Origin: Bradyrhizobium sp. B124
GTDB lineage: Bacteria > Pseudomonadota > Alphaproteobacteria > Rhizobiales > Xanthobacteraceae
Length of the DNA stretch: 64,000 nucleotides
NCBI RefSeq assembly: GCF_038967635.1
Contig: NZ_CP152413.1
Location: forward strand, 2,356,001-2,420,000
Direction of reading: 5' to 3'
Positions 43,515 to 53,046 of the stretch are shown here, piece by piece; positions within the stretch are counted from its first letter, which is position 1, and each line of letters opens with the position of its first letter. A program made the position numbers and the translations under genes. The notes under the pieces were generated by a model. The model ran no database searches. It had not been told where the DNA came from and saw only the letters and a list, made by a program, of their open reading frames with translations.

Positions 43515-44648
43515 TCACATCCCGATCGAGGCGAAGAAGATCGCGAACACGCCGTCCATCACGATCACGAAGAAGATCCCTTTCACCACCGACGCGGTGG
43601 TGTGCTGTCCGAGCGACTCCGCCGAGCCCTGCACCGCAAGTCCCTCGACGCAGGCGACGATGCCGATCACCGCGGCCATGACCGGCGCCTTGACCATGCC
43701 GACGATGAAATGGTCGATCGATATGGCATCACGAAGGCGGAGCAGGAAGGCCTCCGGATCGACGCCGCCGTAGAGCCAGGCCACCAGGCCGCCGCCATAG
43801 AGCGCGGCCATCGCGCCGAGGAAGGCCAGGATCGGCAGCGCCAATACCAGCGCCAGCATGCGCGGCAGGATCAAGACCTCGATCGGATCGAAGCCCATGG
43901 TGCGCAGCGCGTCGATCTCCTCGCGCATCTTCATCGAGCCGAGCTCGGCGGTATAGGCTGAGCCGGAGCGGCCGGCGACCATGATCGCGACCAGCAGCAC
44001 GCCGATCTCGCGCAGCACCAGCACGCCCAGCATGTCGACCACGAAGATGTCGGCGCCGAACCTGCGGAAATGGAAGATGCCCTGCTGCGAGATGATACAG
44101 CCGATCAGGAAGGTGATCAGCACCACGATCGGCACCGCACGCCAGCACACCTGCTCGAGGTGATGCACCGTCGAGGTCAGGCGGAAGCTGCGCGGATGGA
44201 TCAGCACCTTGCCGGCGGCGGCCAGCACCGCGCCGAGCATGTCGACGAGGCCGATGATCGTGCCGCCGACCCCGGCCACGGTGCGGCCGATCTGCTCCAG
44301 CATGCCCGTGATCGACAGCCGGTCGCTGACGACCCTGGGCGCAGGACCCACGCGGCGCACCTCGTCGACCAGGCTGGAATAATTGGCGGAGAGGCCCGCG
44401 ATCTCCGCTTCGGCGCTGGCGTCGCTGAGGCTGCGGCGCAGCCGCTCGATCAGCCACGCGCCGAACGTGTCGAGGCTCGCGACCTGCGACACGTCGATGA
44501 AGATGTGGGAACGGCTGCCGCGCAGTTTCTCAGCGTCGGAGACGATCCGCTCGAGCGCGGGAGCAAAGCGGGCTGTCCAGTTGCCCGCCGCGCACAACGC
44601 CAGTCCTTCGCCTTGGGCTATCCGCTCCAGTGTCGGGTCGCCGCTCAC
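43515..44648 (-). CDS. mlaE: MlaE-type permease with fused N-terminal STAS domain
   Basis: 377 residues. Residues 10-100 are a STAS (MlaB-like) domain with HIFIDVSQVASLDTFGAWLI. The permease part has about five helices and the MlaE motif GRSGSAYTAELGSMKMREEI near residue 245, then LRTMGFDPIEVLILPRMLAL. In Escherichia coli MlaB is a separate protein. Here it is fused to the permease. A GTG at 44648 with AGG upstream is preferred to TTG 44666. First gene of the operon, divergent from the epimerase gene. Confidence 0.92.
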   Translation of the reverse strand: MSGDPTLERIAQGEGLALCAAGNWTARFAPALERIVSDAEKLRGSRSHIFIDVSQVASLDTFGAWLIERLRRSLSDASAEAEIAGLSANYSSLVDEVRRVGPAPRVVSDRLSITGMLEQIGRTVAGVGGTIIGLVDMLGAVLAAAGKVLIHPRSFRLTSTVHHLEQVCWRAVPIVVLITFLIGCIISQQGIFHFRRFGADIFVVDMLGVLVLREIGVLLVAIMVAGRSGSAYTAELGSMKMREEIDALRTMGFDPIEVLILPRMLALVLALPILAFLGAMAALYGGGLVAWLYGGVDPEAFLLRLRDAISIDHFIVGMVKAPVMAAVIGIVACVEGLAVQGSAESLGQHTTASVVKGIFFVIVMDGVFAIFFASIGM

Positions 44649-44782
44649 CTTTTGCCTACCCCTCAAGCCGGCTGGCCGTTGATCTCCGGCGGCTTGCCGG
44701 ATCGGCTTGTCGAATCTGCCGCTAACCAGCCATAGTTGGCTGCGCGTCGCAAGCTACGGTTCAGGAAATAGTAGACTTTAAA

Positions 44783-45784
44783 ATGACTTCCACCCCTCCC
44801 GGAGCTATTTCCCTGACCACGCGGATCGAGCGCTGGCCGATCGCCGGGACCTTCACGATCAGCCGTGGCGCCAAGACCGAGGCTGTCGTCGTGGTGGCCG
44901 AGGTGAGCCAGGGTGGCCTCACCGGCCGCGGCGAATGCGTGCCCTACCCGCGCTATGGCGAAACGCCCGAGGCGACGCTGCAGGCGATCCAGGCGATGCA
45001 GGAGCCGCTCGCCAATGGCATGGACCGCATCGCCTTGCAGGCCAGCATGCCCGCCGGCGCGGCCCGCAATGGGCTGGATTGTGCGCTGGCGGACCTTGAG
45101 GCCAAACGCGCCGGCAGGCGGATCTGGAACCTGCTCGGCCGTCCCGCGCCCGAACCGCGCACCACCGCCTATACGATCTCGCTCGGGACATCAGAGGCGA
45201 TGGCGGAGGCCACCGCGAAGGCCGCGCATCGCGCGCTGCTCAAGATCAAGCTGGGCGGCGATGGTGACGTCGCGCGGATCGCCGCCGTGCGCAAGGCGGC
45301 GCCGGCATCCGAACTCATCGTCGATGCCAATGAAGCCTGGACCGAGGACAACCTCGCCGCCAACCTTGCGGCCTGCGCCGATGCCGGCGTCACGCTGATC
45401 GAGCAGCCGCTGCCGGCGGGCAAGGACGACGCGCTGATGCGGATCAAGCGCCCGGTTGCGGTCTGTGCCGACGAGAGCGTGCATGACCGCGCCTCTCTCG
45501 AGGGCCTGCGCGGCCGCTATGACGCCGTCAACATCAAGCTCGACAAGACCGGCGGGCTGACCGAAGCGCTCGCGATGGCGGACGCCGCCCGCGCGCTCGG
45601 ATTCGAGATCATGATCGGCTGCATGGTCGCGACCTCGCTCGCGATGGCGCCGGCGATGCTGATCGCGCAAGCCGCACACTTCGTCGATCTCGACGGCCCA
45701 CTGCTGCTGGCCAAGGATCGCGACAACGGGCTGCGCTACGAGGGCAGCCTGGTCTATCCGCCCGACGCCGCACTCTGGGGATGA
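44783..45784 (+). CDS. Dipeptide epimerase (L-Ala-D/L-Glu epimerase family)
   Basis: 333 residues of the enolase superfamily, muconate-lactonizing subgroup. The Lys acid/base is in KIKLGGDG near residue 155. Metal ligands lie in IVDANEAW, IEQPLP and CADESVHD, and the second Lys in NIKLDKTGGL. This set is that of Ala-Glu epimerases that recycle peptidoglycan dipeptides. Its exact substrate cannot be fixed. Its 3' end overlaps the convergent MFS gene by 31 bases. Confidence 0.88.
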   Translation: MTSTPPGAISLTTRIERWPIAGTFTISRGAKTEAVVVVAEVSQGGLTGRGECVPYPRYGETPEATLQAIQAMQEPLANGMDRIALQASMPAGAARNGLDCALADLEAKRAGRRIWNLLGRPAPEPRTTAYTISLGTSEAMAEATAKAAHRALLKIKLGGDGDVARIAAVRKAAPASELIVDANEAWTEDNLAANLAACADAGVTLIEQPLPAGKDDALMRIKRPVAVCADESVHDRASLEGLRGRYDAVNIKLDKTGGLTEALAMADAARALGFEIMIGCMVATSLAMAPAMLIAQAAHFVDLDGPLLLAKDRDNGLRYEGSLVYPPDAALWG

Positions 45785-46953
45785 TGGGTTAGCCGCTTGC
45801 GTGCCAGCCACATCACGAACCCGCCCGTCGCTGCCATCGCGGCCATCATGTCGTAAACGCCGAGCCCGAAGCGCGCATAGACCATGCCGCTGACGATTGC
45901 CGTGGTGCTCGCGACAATGCCGCCGCAGGCAGTGAGATAGCCCTGCGCGCGCGCCATCACGTGAACCGGCACGTGATGCACCATCAGCCCCATGATGCCG
46001 ACCTGGGTCAGGCCGAAGCTCAGCCCGTGTCCGAGCTGGACCGCGGCCAGTACGGCAAGCGGCGGATCCTGCGCGGTGATCGCCCAGCGCGCCGCGGCGC
46101 TGGCGGCCGCGATCATCACCAGGACGGCCGATGGCAGCGTGAAGCGCGGCGAGGCCGCAAACAGCACGATCTCGGCGATCACACCGAGCACCCAGAGGGC
46201 CGCGATCGTCAGGCCGCTGAAGCCGGCCTGCTGCCAGGCAATCGATGCGAAGATGTAATAGGCGCCGTGGCTGCCCTGGATCAGCGCCGAGGACACGATG
46301 ATGGCGAGGAAGGTCGGATTGCGCAGCAGCCGCGGCGCGCCGGCCGCCGGCGCGGCTGCGGCCGCTGGGCGGCCGAGCGGCCGCAGCGTCAGCCCGACCA
46401 GCGCGCCGAGCACGGTCACGGCCGTGATGATCCAGATCAGATCGACCTCGGCGACATAGCGGAGCAAGAACCCGCTGATCAGTGCGCAGACCGCGAAGGC
46501 GGCCGAGCCCCAGAGCCGCAGCGGTCCGTAGCTCAGGCCGAATTGCCTGACGCTGCGCAGCGCGTAGGCGTCGGTGAGCGGCACCATCGGCGTCCAGACG
46601 CAGCAGGTCAGCGCATAGACCGCGAGCAACACGAACGGCTGGTGCTGGGTACCGATCACGGCAAAGCCCACCGCGGTGGCGAATCCCGTGGCGATCATCG
46701 CACCGCGCAGCATCTGGCGGCGCTCCGCGGCCGCGGTGACCAGCGGCAGGACGGTGAAGCGCGTCACCGGCGGCACCGCCGTGATGAGGCCGATCCAGGT
46801 GGCATCGATCCCGATCGCCTTCAGCCACACCGTGAAAAATGGCAGGTGGACCCCGGTCATCCCGAACGTCGTGGCGTAGAATGCCGCGAGGCTGCGCGCG
46901 AATCGCCGCGGCGCAACTTTTGCTGCGATGGGGATTTGTGATTCGGAAGACAT
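45754..46953 (-). CDS. MFS transporter, phenylpropionate-type (PPP family)
   Basis: 399 residues with about 12 helices. It starts near FYATTFGMTGVHLPFFTVWL and has the conserved WGSAAFAVCALISGFLL and GHGLSFGLTQVGIMGLMVHH segments of HcaT-like transporters. The substrate is unknown. The ATG at 46953 was chosen because the frame upstream becomes Arg/Gly-rich and non-homologous. Its last codons overlap the convergent epimerase. It is divergent from the next gene with 75 bases between. Confidence 0.85.
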   Translation of the reverse strand: MSSESQIPIAAKVAPRRFARSLAAFYATTFGMTGVHLPFFTVWLKAIGIDATWIGLITAVPPVTRFTVLPLVTAAAERRQMLRGAMIATGFATAVGFAVIGTQHQPFVLLAVYALTCCVWTPMVPLTDAYALRSVRQFGLSYGPLRLWGSAAFAVCALISGFLLRYVAEVDLIWIITAVTVLGALVGLTLRPLGRPAAAAAPAAGAPRLLRNPTFLAIIVSSALIQGSHGAYYIFASIAWQQAGFSGLTIAALWVLGVIAEIVLFAASPRFTLPSAVLVMIAAASAAARWAITAQDPPLAVLAAVQLGHGLSFGLTQVGIMGLMVHHVPVHVMARAQGYLTACGGIVASTTAIVSGMVYARFGLGVYDMMAAMAATGGFVMWLARKRLTHHPQSAASGG

Positions 46954-47028
46954 CAATTCAATTGCGATTCGCGCGATATCGTGGTGATCGTTAGCGTAAC
47001 GCGCAGTGATTTGCGCGGAGAGATTGTG

Positions 47029-48318
47029 ATGGCCGAAGAAGCATTCGCCCTGTCGCCGATTTCCGCCCGCGCGGCCCTGCCGAGCGAGGAGGACTATGCT
47101 GCGATCAGCGCGGCCTTCATGGAGACCTCGCGGGGCCGCTGGTTCCTTGGCGAATACGCCAAGCGCAACCGCAATGCCGATACCCGCATGGTGCTCGATG
47201 CCGTGGCGCGGATCGAGGACAGCCTCAGCGCGCAGCGGCAAGCCGCCGCAGCGGCCATCAGGGACGAGCAGCTGGCGCAGGCGCTGGGCGCCCTGCGCGG
47301 CGCGATCGAGGCCGCCCAGGCCTCCGCCATCGCGGCGCTCGACGGCATCAGCTTCGAACCAAACCTCGCGCCGGTGCGCAAGGGCGTGCGGGTGATTCGG
47401 GAAATCTCCTGGCGGCTGCGCGAGATCGGCAATGACGGCCGGATCTGCGACATCATCGATTCGCAGGCCAGCGCGATCGAGGCCGGTGCAACCCAGGTTT
47501 CGATGGACGACGCCAAGGCCGTGCTGGATGCCGCCTTCGCGGCGCTGGCCCGCCGGCTCAGCGAATTCGATCCGGACAAGGCGCAAACGCCTGCGGCCGA
47601 GCCGGATGTGGCCGAAGCACCGGTTGCGGAACCGCCCGCTGCTGCCCCCTCGCCGCAACCGGTGGCCGAAAGCGCTGCCGCCGAAAGCCCTGCGCCCGAT
47701 GCCACCATGGCCGCCACGCCGTCGGTGCCGCCTCAGGAGGCCGTTGCAACGCCGAGCACTGAGGGTGGCACGGCCGCGACGCCGGAGCCGAGCGAAGCCT
47801 GGCTCAAGGCGGAGGCCGCGCTGGCCGAAGCCGAAGCCGCAGAGCTCGCCCGCGTCACCGAGGCCGCCGCTGACGCCCAGGACGAAGCGGTGCTCGACCT
47901 CATCGCGATGGAGATGGGCGCGCCCGATCCGATCGACGAAGAAGCGATCGCCGAAGAGATGCACCTTGCCGAGGAGATGCGCGTCGCCGAGGCGATGGCT
48001 GACGAGCCCGAAATGGTTGCACCGGCCATTCAGCCCGAGCCCGCACCGGCGCCCGAGCCGAAGGTCGAGGTCAAGGTCGAGCCGCCACCGATTGCTCCAG
48101 CACCGATTGCTGCAGCACCGGTTGTCGTGGCTCCGGCAGCCGTGCCGCGGCCTCTCCCGCCCGCCGTCGAGGCTGCCGCAGCTCCCGCATCGGAAGTGTC
48201 ACTCGGCTCGACCATCATCGCGAGCGGCCTCCTGAAAAAGCCGAGCGTCGCGGCCAACGATCCTCTCGCGCCGATCCGCCGCATGAGCCAGGTCGAGAGA
48301 ATAGCGTTCTTCTCGTAG
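47029..48318 (+). CDS. Acidic Pro/Ala/Glu-rich conserved protein
   Basis: 429 residues in two parts. Residues 20-185 are helical and conserved-looking (FMETSRGRWFLGEYAKRNRN, ADTRMVLDAVARIEDSL, VRVIREISWRLREIGNDGRI). I recall this ETxRGRWFLxEYARRNR motif from proteins of alphaproteobacteria annotated only as hypothetical. Residues 190-400 are a low-complexity Ala/Pro/Glu stretch, and the C-terminus (PIRRMSQVERIAFFS) is a short conserved tail. GGAGAG lies eight bases before the ATG at 47029. No signal peptide. Cytoplasmic, function unknown. A CheZ-like role is only a guess. Confidence 0.75.
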   Translation: MAEEAFALSPISARAALPSEEDYAAISAAFMETSRGRWFLGEYAKRNRNADTRMVLDAVARIEDSLSAQRQAAAAAIRDEQLAQALGALRGAIEAAQASAIAALDGISFEPNLAPVRKGVRVIREISWRLREIGNDGRICDIIDSQASAIEAGATQVSMDDAKAVLDAAFAALARRLSEFDPDKAQTPAAEPDVAEAPVAEPPAAAPSPQPVAESAAAESPAPDATMAATPSVPPQEAVATPSTEGGTAATPEPSEAWLKAEAALAEAEAAELARVTEAAADAQDEAVLDLIAMEMGAPDPIDEEAIAEEMHLAEEMRVAEAMADEPEMVAPAIQPEPAPAPEPKVEVKVEPPPIAPAPIAAAPVVVAPAAVPRPLPPAVEAAAAPASEVSLGSTIIASGLLKKPSVAANDPLAPIRRMSQVERIAFFS

Positions 48319-48456
48319 ACGCGACGTGTGCGCGCTGCGCACTCACCTCCCATTGACCACCCGCGCAGCGTGACCCAGCTCACGTACGGCGGACGCGTCC
48401 GCGCCTAGCTTCGCCGCGACCGGTCCAGCACCGGGACCAGCTTTTGGGAGCGCGCG

Positions 48457-50016
48457 ATGGTCCGCCTGACATCCATCATGATATCGGCCGCATTGCTCGG
48501 CCTGTTGAGCCTCGGTGTATCGGGCACAGCATCTGCCGAGACCGACGGCATCACCGTCGGCAATGCCACGCAGGCGCCGGCGCAACCGATCGATCAAGCC
48601 GCTTCGCCGACGACGCCTGCTGTGGCACCGCCGGGCGCGCTACGCGGCCCCGAGCAGCGCGTCGCGCTCGTGATCGGCAATGCGAACTACGAGAATGCGC
48701 CAAAGCTCGCCAATCCCGGCAACGACGCGCAATCGATGGCCGAGCTGTTGAACGCTGCCGGCTTCGAGGTGATCGCCGCGACCGACCTCAGGCAAGGCGA
48801 CATGGTGAAGGTGTTGCAGGATTTCTCCGACAAGGTCACGGCGCGCGGCCCCGGCACGGTCGCGATGATCTATTACGCCGGCCACGGTGTGCAGCTCGCC
48901 GGCGAGAACTATCTGATTCCGATCGATGCCAGGATCGCAACGCCGTCCGACCTCGACGGCAATGCGGTGCGCCTCGTCGACGTGATGGGCACGCTCGAGA
49001 ACATCCCGAGCCGGATGCGCATCGTGGTGCTCGATGCCTGCCGCAACAACCCGTTTCCCAACGTCAATGACGCCGGCCGCGGCCTTGCCGTCGTCGATGC
49101 CCCGAGCGGCTCGATCGTCGGCTATTCGACTGCACCCGGCATGGAGGCGCAGGACGGTAGCAACGGCCACAGCCCCTACACCAACGCCTTCCTGCGTCTG
49201 GCGCGCGAGCCCAACCTGCCGATCGAGCAGCTGTTCAAGCGCGTCCGCCTGGAGGTCAACAGCACGACCGACGGCCGGCAGACACCGTGGGAGAGCTCGT
49301 CGCTGACCTCCGACTTCTATTTCTTCGGCGACACCGCCGTCGCGTCGGGCCGTGCGCCTGAAAACGGTCCGGTCGTGCAGATGGCATCGAACCTGCCGAA
49401 CCGGTCGGTGCGCCAGGCCTATGACTTCGTGCTGTCGGAGGGGCGGCCGGAATACTATGAGGAGTTCATCCGGCTCTATCCGCGCGATCCGCTCTGCGAC
49501 CCCATTCGCTTCCTGCTGACGAACTGGCTGCAGGTCGCGGCCTGGCACAAGGCGGTGCTTGCCAACACGCCGTTCGCCTACAAGACCTTCCACGACAATT
49601 TTGGCAACAGCCCCTACGCGCAGTCGGCGTTGAAGCTGCAGGCGCAGCCGAAAGCAATTCCGCTGATGCAGTTCACGCGGCTCTCTAGCCGTCCAGCCTT
49701 CCGGCCGATCAATGCCGGCGCGCAGGGTGCCGTCGGCAAGATCGTGACCATGCCTGCGCCTGCAGCGAAGCCGGTCGGCATGCCAAGCTCAATCGGCAAG
49801 GGCAAGGTCGCGAGCCTTCCTGGAGCCAATGCCGGCAACACCACATCGAACCGGATCATGAAGGATAACAGCGGGCAGCACTTCCGCGCCGAGCGGCAGA
49901 GCATGCAAGTCAACCGGACGGGATCGGGTGGTAGCCATACAGCGTTCCACCCAAGTCCGTCCGGCTCACATCTCGGCGGAATGGGCGGCAGCCACCGTGG
50001 CGGCTTCAGGCACTGA
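48457..50016 (+). CDS. Exported caspase-fold (peptidase C14) protein
   Basis: 519 residues with a signal peptide (SIMISAALLGLLSLGVSGTA, SAE). The caspase domain (about 65-290) has the catalytic His in IYYAGHGVQLAGENYL and the catalytic Cys in VVLDACRNNPF. It starts RVALVIGNANYENAPKLANP, as in bacterial metacaspase-like proteins. The region 290-400 is helical. The end (about 400-519) is basic and Ser/Gly/His-rich (GGMGGSHRGGFRH). It would be periplasmic or surface exposed. GGGAG lies upstream of the ATG at 48457. Target proteins are unknown. Confidence 0.88.
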   Translation: MVRLTSIMISAALLGLLSLGVSGTASAETDGITVGNATQAPAQPIDQAASPTTPAVAPPGALRGPEQRVALVIGNANYENAPKLANPGNDAQSMAELLNAAGFEVIAATDLRQGDMVKVLQDFSDKVTARGPGTVAMIYYAGHGVQLAGENYLIPIDARIATPSDLDGNAVRLVDVMGTLENIPSRMRIVVLDACRNNPFPNVNDAGRGLAVVDAPSGSIVGYSTAPGMEAQDGSNGHSPYTNAFLRLAREPNLPIEQLFKRVRLEVNSTTDGRQTPWESSSLTSDFYFFGDTAVASGRAPENGPVVQMASNLPNRSVRQAYDFVLSEGRPEYYEEFIRLYPRDPLCDPIRFLLTNWLQVAAWHKAVLANTPFAYKTFHDNFGNSPYAQSALKLQAQPKAIPLMQFTRLSSRPAFRPINAGAQGAVGKIVTMPAPAAKPVGMPSSIGKGKVASLPGANAGNTTSNRIMKDNSGQHFRAERQSMQVNRTGSGGSHTAFHPSPSGSHLGGMGGSHRGGFRH

Positions 50017-50090
50017 TCAGCCGCGCTCCACAACGAAACAGGAGCAGAGCGACGACCGCCCTGCCCCTGTTTCGTTTCAAGATGCTGGTC

Positions 50091-51080
50091 TCAGGCGACG
50101 AGCTTCGCAAACAGGTCGGCATCGACATTGCCGCCCGAGAGCACGATGACGACATTCTTGCCCTTGGCGTCGATCCGTCCCGCCAGCAGCGCCGCGAGCC
50201 CGACCGCGCCGCCGGGCTCGACCACGAGCTTCAGCTCGCGATAGGCGAAGGCGACGGCAGCACCGACCTCGTCGTCGGAGACGCTGACGCCATTCGCGAG
50301 CAGCTTGCTGTTGATGGCAAACGTGAGCTCGCCCGGCATCATCGCCATCAGTGCATCGCAGATGGTGCGCGCCGCGACCGGATGCGCCTCGCGATGGCCG
50401 ACCTTGAGCGACAAAGCGTGATCGTCATAGCCCGCGGGCTCGGCGACGATCACCTGGGCCTGCGGATACTTCGCCTTCACGGCGGTGGCGACACCTGCGA
50501 TCAACCCGCCGCCCGAAGCCGGCGCGACCACGATGTCGGGCACAAGCCCGAGCGCGGCCATGTCCTCGGCGATCTCGCGGCCCGCAGTACCCTGGCCTGC
50601 GATCACGAAGGGATCGTCATAGGGGCGCACCAATGTCGCACCACGCTTGCTGGCGATGCCATTGGCGATCGCCTCGCGGTCGTCGCGATCGCGATCGTAC
50701 AGCACGACCTCGGCGCCGTAGGACTTGGTCCGCTCACGCTTGGTGATCGGCGAGTCCGCAGGCATCACGATGGTCGCCTGCATGTTGAGGATCTTTGCCG
50801 CCGCGGCGACGCCCTGGGCGTGGTTGCCCGAGGAGAACGCGACGACGCCCCCGCTCCGCTTGTCCTGCGGAATCGAGGCGAGCTTGTTGAAGGCGCCGCG
50901 GAACTTGAACGATCCGGTCCGTTGCAGCATCTCGGGCTTGAGGAAGACCTGGGTGCCGACGCGTTCGTTGAGAACGGGGAAAGTCAGGAGCGGCGTGCGC
51001 ACCGCGAACGGCGCGACCACCCTTGCAGCGGCATCGATGTCCGCGGCAGCGACGGGTGGATTGAGAGTGATGTCCGTCAT
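50091..51080 (-). CDS. Threonine/serine dehydratase-type PLP enzyme
   Basis: 329 residues, fold type II. The PLP lysine lies in RTGSFKFRGAFNKLA near residue 52. The phosphate-binding SGGGLIAG loop and C-terminal VVLSGGNVD are those of threonine dehydratase and serine racemase. The regulatory ACT domain of biosynthetic IlvA is absent, so it is the short catabolic type. The ATG at 51080 fits the family N-terminus. The 12 codons before it do not. Confidence 0.88.
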   Translation of the reverse strand: MTDITLNPPVAAADIDAAARVVAPFAVRTPLLTFPVLNERVGTQVFLKPEMLQRTGSFKFRGAFNKLASIPQDKRSGGVVAFSSGNHAQGVAAAAKILNMQATIVMPADSPITKRERTKSYGAEVVLYDRDRDDREAIANGIASKRGATLVRPYDDPFVIAGQGTAGREIAEDMAALGLVPDIVVAPASGGGLIAGVATAVKAKYPQAQVIVAEPAGYDDHALSLKVGHREAHPVAARTICDALMAMMPGELTFAINSKLLANGVSVSDDEVGAAVAFAYRELKLVVEPGGAVGLAALLAGRIDAKGKNVVIVLSGGNVDADLFAKLVA

Positions 51081-51122
51081 CCACGATTTGTATCGCGGCG
51101 GCGGGTAACCCGGCAAGACGCT

Positions 51123-52214
51123 TTAGCGTGAGTTTGGCTGAGGCGCCGGCAAGGCCGCGAAATGGTGCTCTTCGGCGCCGAATTCGAGCGCCTCGCCCTC
51201 GCCGTCGGGCGCCACGGGGCGGACGTTCATGCAGCGGTCGATGAACACCCGGGCCGACGCCTGCCAGGTGTGGAGCGCGGCGAAATCGACGCAGGCCTGC
51301 CGCGGGATGCTGAGCGCCTCCAGACAGGCGTGGCGCAGATCCTCGTCGAGCACCCCGACCGGCGCCGCGCCGATCACGTCGCGGGGACCGGTGACCGGAA
51401 AAGCGGCAACCGGCAGGCCGCTGGCCAACGCTTCAAGCAGCACCAAACCGAACGTATCGGTGCGGCTGGGGAAAACGAACACATCGGCCGCGGCATAGAT
51501 TTCGGCCAATTCTTCCCCATGGCGGGCGCCGAGGAAGAGGGCTTCCGGATATTTCCGCTCCAGCGCCGCCCGCGCCGGGCCGTCGCCGACCACCACCTTG
51601 GTGCCGGGCAGATCGAGATCGAGGAACGCCTCGAGGTTCTTCTCCACCGCCACCCGGCCGACGCTGAGATAGACCGGCTGCGGCAGGCAGAGATCGACAT
51701 CGCGCGGGTGGAACAGCGCGGTATCGACGCCGCGCGACCACAGCACCACGTTGCGGAAGCCGCGCTGGCGCAGTTCGGCGGCCAGCGCCGGGGTTGCCGC
51801 CATCACCGCCCGGCTCGGCTTGTGGAACCAGCGCAGCGCGCGCCACACCCAGGCTTCCGGAACGGGCGTGCGTGCCGAGACGTATTCGGGAAAGCGGGTG
51901 TGGAAGCTCGTCGTGAACGGCAGGCCGTGCTTGCGGCAATAGCGGCGAACCGACAGCCCGATCGGGCCTTCGGTCGCGATATGGATGCTGTCGGGCCTGG
52001 CAGCCTCGATCAGGCTTGCGACCTTGGCCTGATAGGGCAGCGCCAGCCGGAGATCGCGATAGCTCGGCATCGCGAAGGTGCGGAACTCGTCCGGCGTCAG
52101 GAAGCTCACCTCGACGCCGAGCGATTTCGCCGCCTGTGCCATCATGGTCAGCGTGCGGACAACCCCGTTGACCTGGGGATGCCACGCATCGGTCGCGACC
52201 AGGATATGCGTCAT
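51123..52214 (-). CDS. GT4 glycosyltransferase, lipid-remodelling Agt type
   Basis: 363 residues, two Rossmann-like domains. The N-terminus is MTHILVATDAWHPQVNGVVR (GT4/GT-B). The donor-binding motif is FPSRTDTFGLVLLEALASGL near residue 270. Its ATG overlaps the plcP stop by four bases (ATGA), so the two are cotranslated. In Agrobacterium and marine alphaproteobacteria a plcP-agt pair replaces phospholipid by glycolipid under phosphate limitation. PlcP supplies diacylglycerol and Agt adds the sugar. The assignment here rests on that pairing. Confidence 0.85.
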   Translation of the reverse strand: MTHILVATDAWHPQVNGVVRTLTMMAQAAKSLGVEVSFLTPDEFRTFAMPSYRDLRLALPYQAKVASLIEAARPDSIHIATEGPIGLSVRRYCRKHGLPFTTSFHTRFPEYVSARTPVPEAWVWRALRWFHKPSRAVMAATPALAAELRQRGFRNVVLWSRGVDTALFHPRDVDLCLPQPVYLSVGRVAVEKNLEAFLDLDLPGTKVVVGDGPARAALERKYPEALFLGARHGEELAEIYAAADVFVFPSRTDTFGLVLLEALASGLPVAAFPVTGPRDVIGAAPVGVLDEDLRHACLEALSIPRQACVDFAALHTWQASARVFIDRCMNVRPVAPDGEGEALEFGAEEHHFAALPAPQPNSR

Positions 52215-53023
52215 GCAGCGCGTGCCGTCACTCGCGGAACTGGCGCGATCCGGCGCACCGGGTCGGTCCAGGTGATGATCTCGAAATGGCCGTCCTCGTG
52301 CTCGGCGAGCGCCGTGCAGCTCTCCACCCAGTCGCCGCAATTCATGTAGCGGATGCCGTGCTCGTCATGGATCGTCGCGTAGTGGATGTGGCCGCAGATC
52401 ACGCCGTCACAGCCATGACGCCGCGCCTCGCCGGCCAGCGTCGCCTCGAACGCGCCGATATAGTTCACGGCCTTCTTGACCTTCAGCTTGGCCCATTGCG
52501 ACAGCGACCAGTAGGGAACGCCGAACATCTTGCGGAAGAAGTTGACGAAGCGATTCATCTGGATCGCTAAGTCGTAGGCCTTGTCGCCGAGATGGGCGAG
52601 CCAGCGCGCATTCTGCACCACGAGATCGAAGATGTCGCCGTGGATCACGAGGTAGCGCTTGCCGTCGGCGCCAGTGTGAACGGTATTCTCCACCACGTCG
52701 ATGCCGCCGAAATGCGTGCCGTAATATTTGCGCAGGAACTCGTCGTGGTTGCCCGGGACGTAGATCACCTTGGCGCCCTTGCGCGCCTTGCGCAGCATCT
52801 TCTGCACGAAATCGTTGTGGGTCTGCGGCCAGTACCAGTTCGACTTCAGCGCCCAGCCGTCGACGATATCACCAACGAGGTAGATCGTGTCGGCATCGTG
52901 GGAGCGGAGGAAGTCCAGCAGGCGGTCGGCTTGCGAACCGCGGGCTCCGAGATGAACATCGGAGATAAACAAAGTGCGAAAGCGCCGCTCGGGGCTTTCT
53001 TCACTCAAGGAGTCACTTCCCAT
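52211..53023 (-). CDS. plcP: PlcP-type phospholipase C (calcineurin-like phosphoesterase)
   Basis: 270 residues. All metallophosphoesterase motifs are present: ISDVHLG, GDIVDGW, PGNHDEFL, HGDIFD and GHIHYATI. The group-specific segments LKSNWYWPQTHNDFVQKMLR and VPYWSLSQWAKLKVKKAVNY match, from memory, Sinorhizobium meliloti PlcP. That enzyme cleaves phosphatidylcholine to diacylglycerol when phosphate is scarce. LpxH-like UDP-diacylglucosamine hydrolases are the alternative family. The linked glycosyltransferase and the PHO-box-like site upstream favour PlcP. ATG 53023. Confidence 0.85.
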   Translation of the reverse strand: MGSDSLSEESPERRFRTLFISDVHLGARGSQADRLLDFLRSHDADTIYLVGDIVDGWALKSNWYWPQTHNDFVQKMLRKARKGAKVIYVPGNHDEFLRKYYGTHFGGIDVVENTVHTGADGKRYLVIHGDIFDLVVQNARWLAHLGDKAYDLAIQMNRFVNFFRKMFGVPYWSLSQWAKLKVKKAVNYIGAFEATLAGEARRHGCDGVICGHIHYATIHDEHGIRYMNCGDWVESCTALAEHEDGHFEIITWTDPVRRIAPVPRVTARAA

Positions 53024-53046
53024 GCCTGTGCACCTAACAGATTCCT

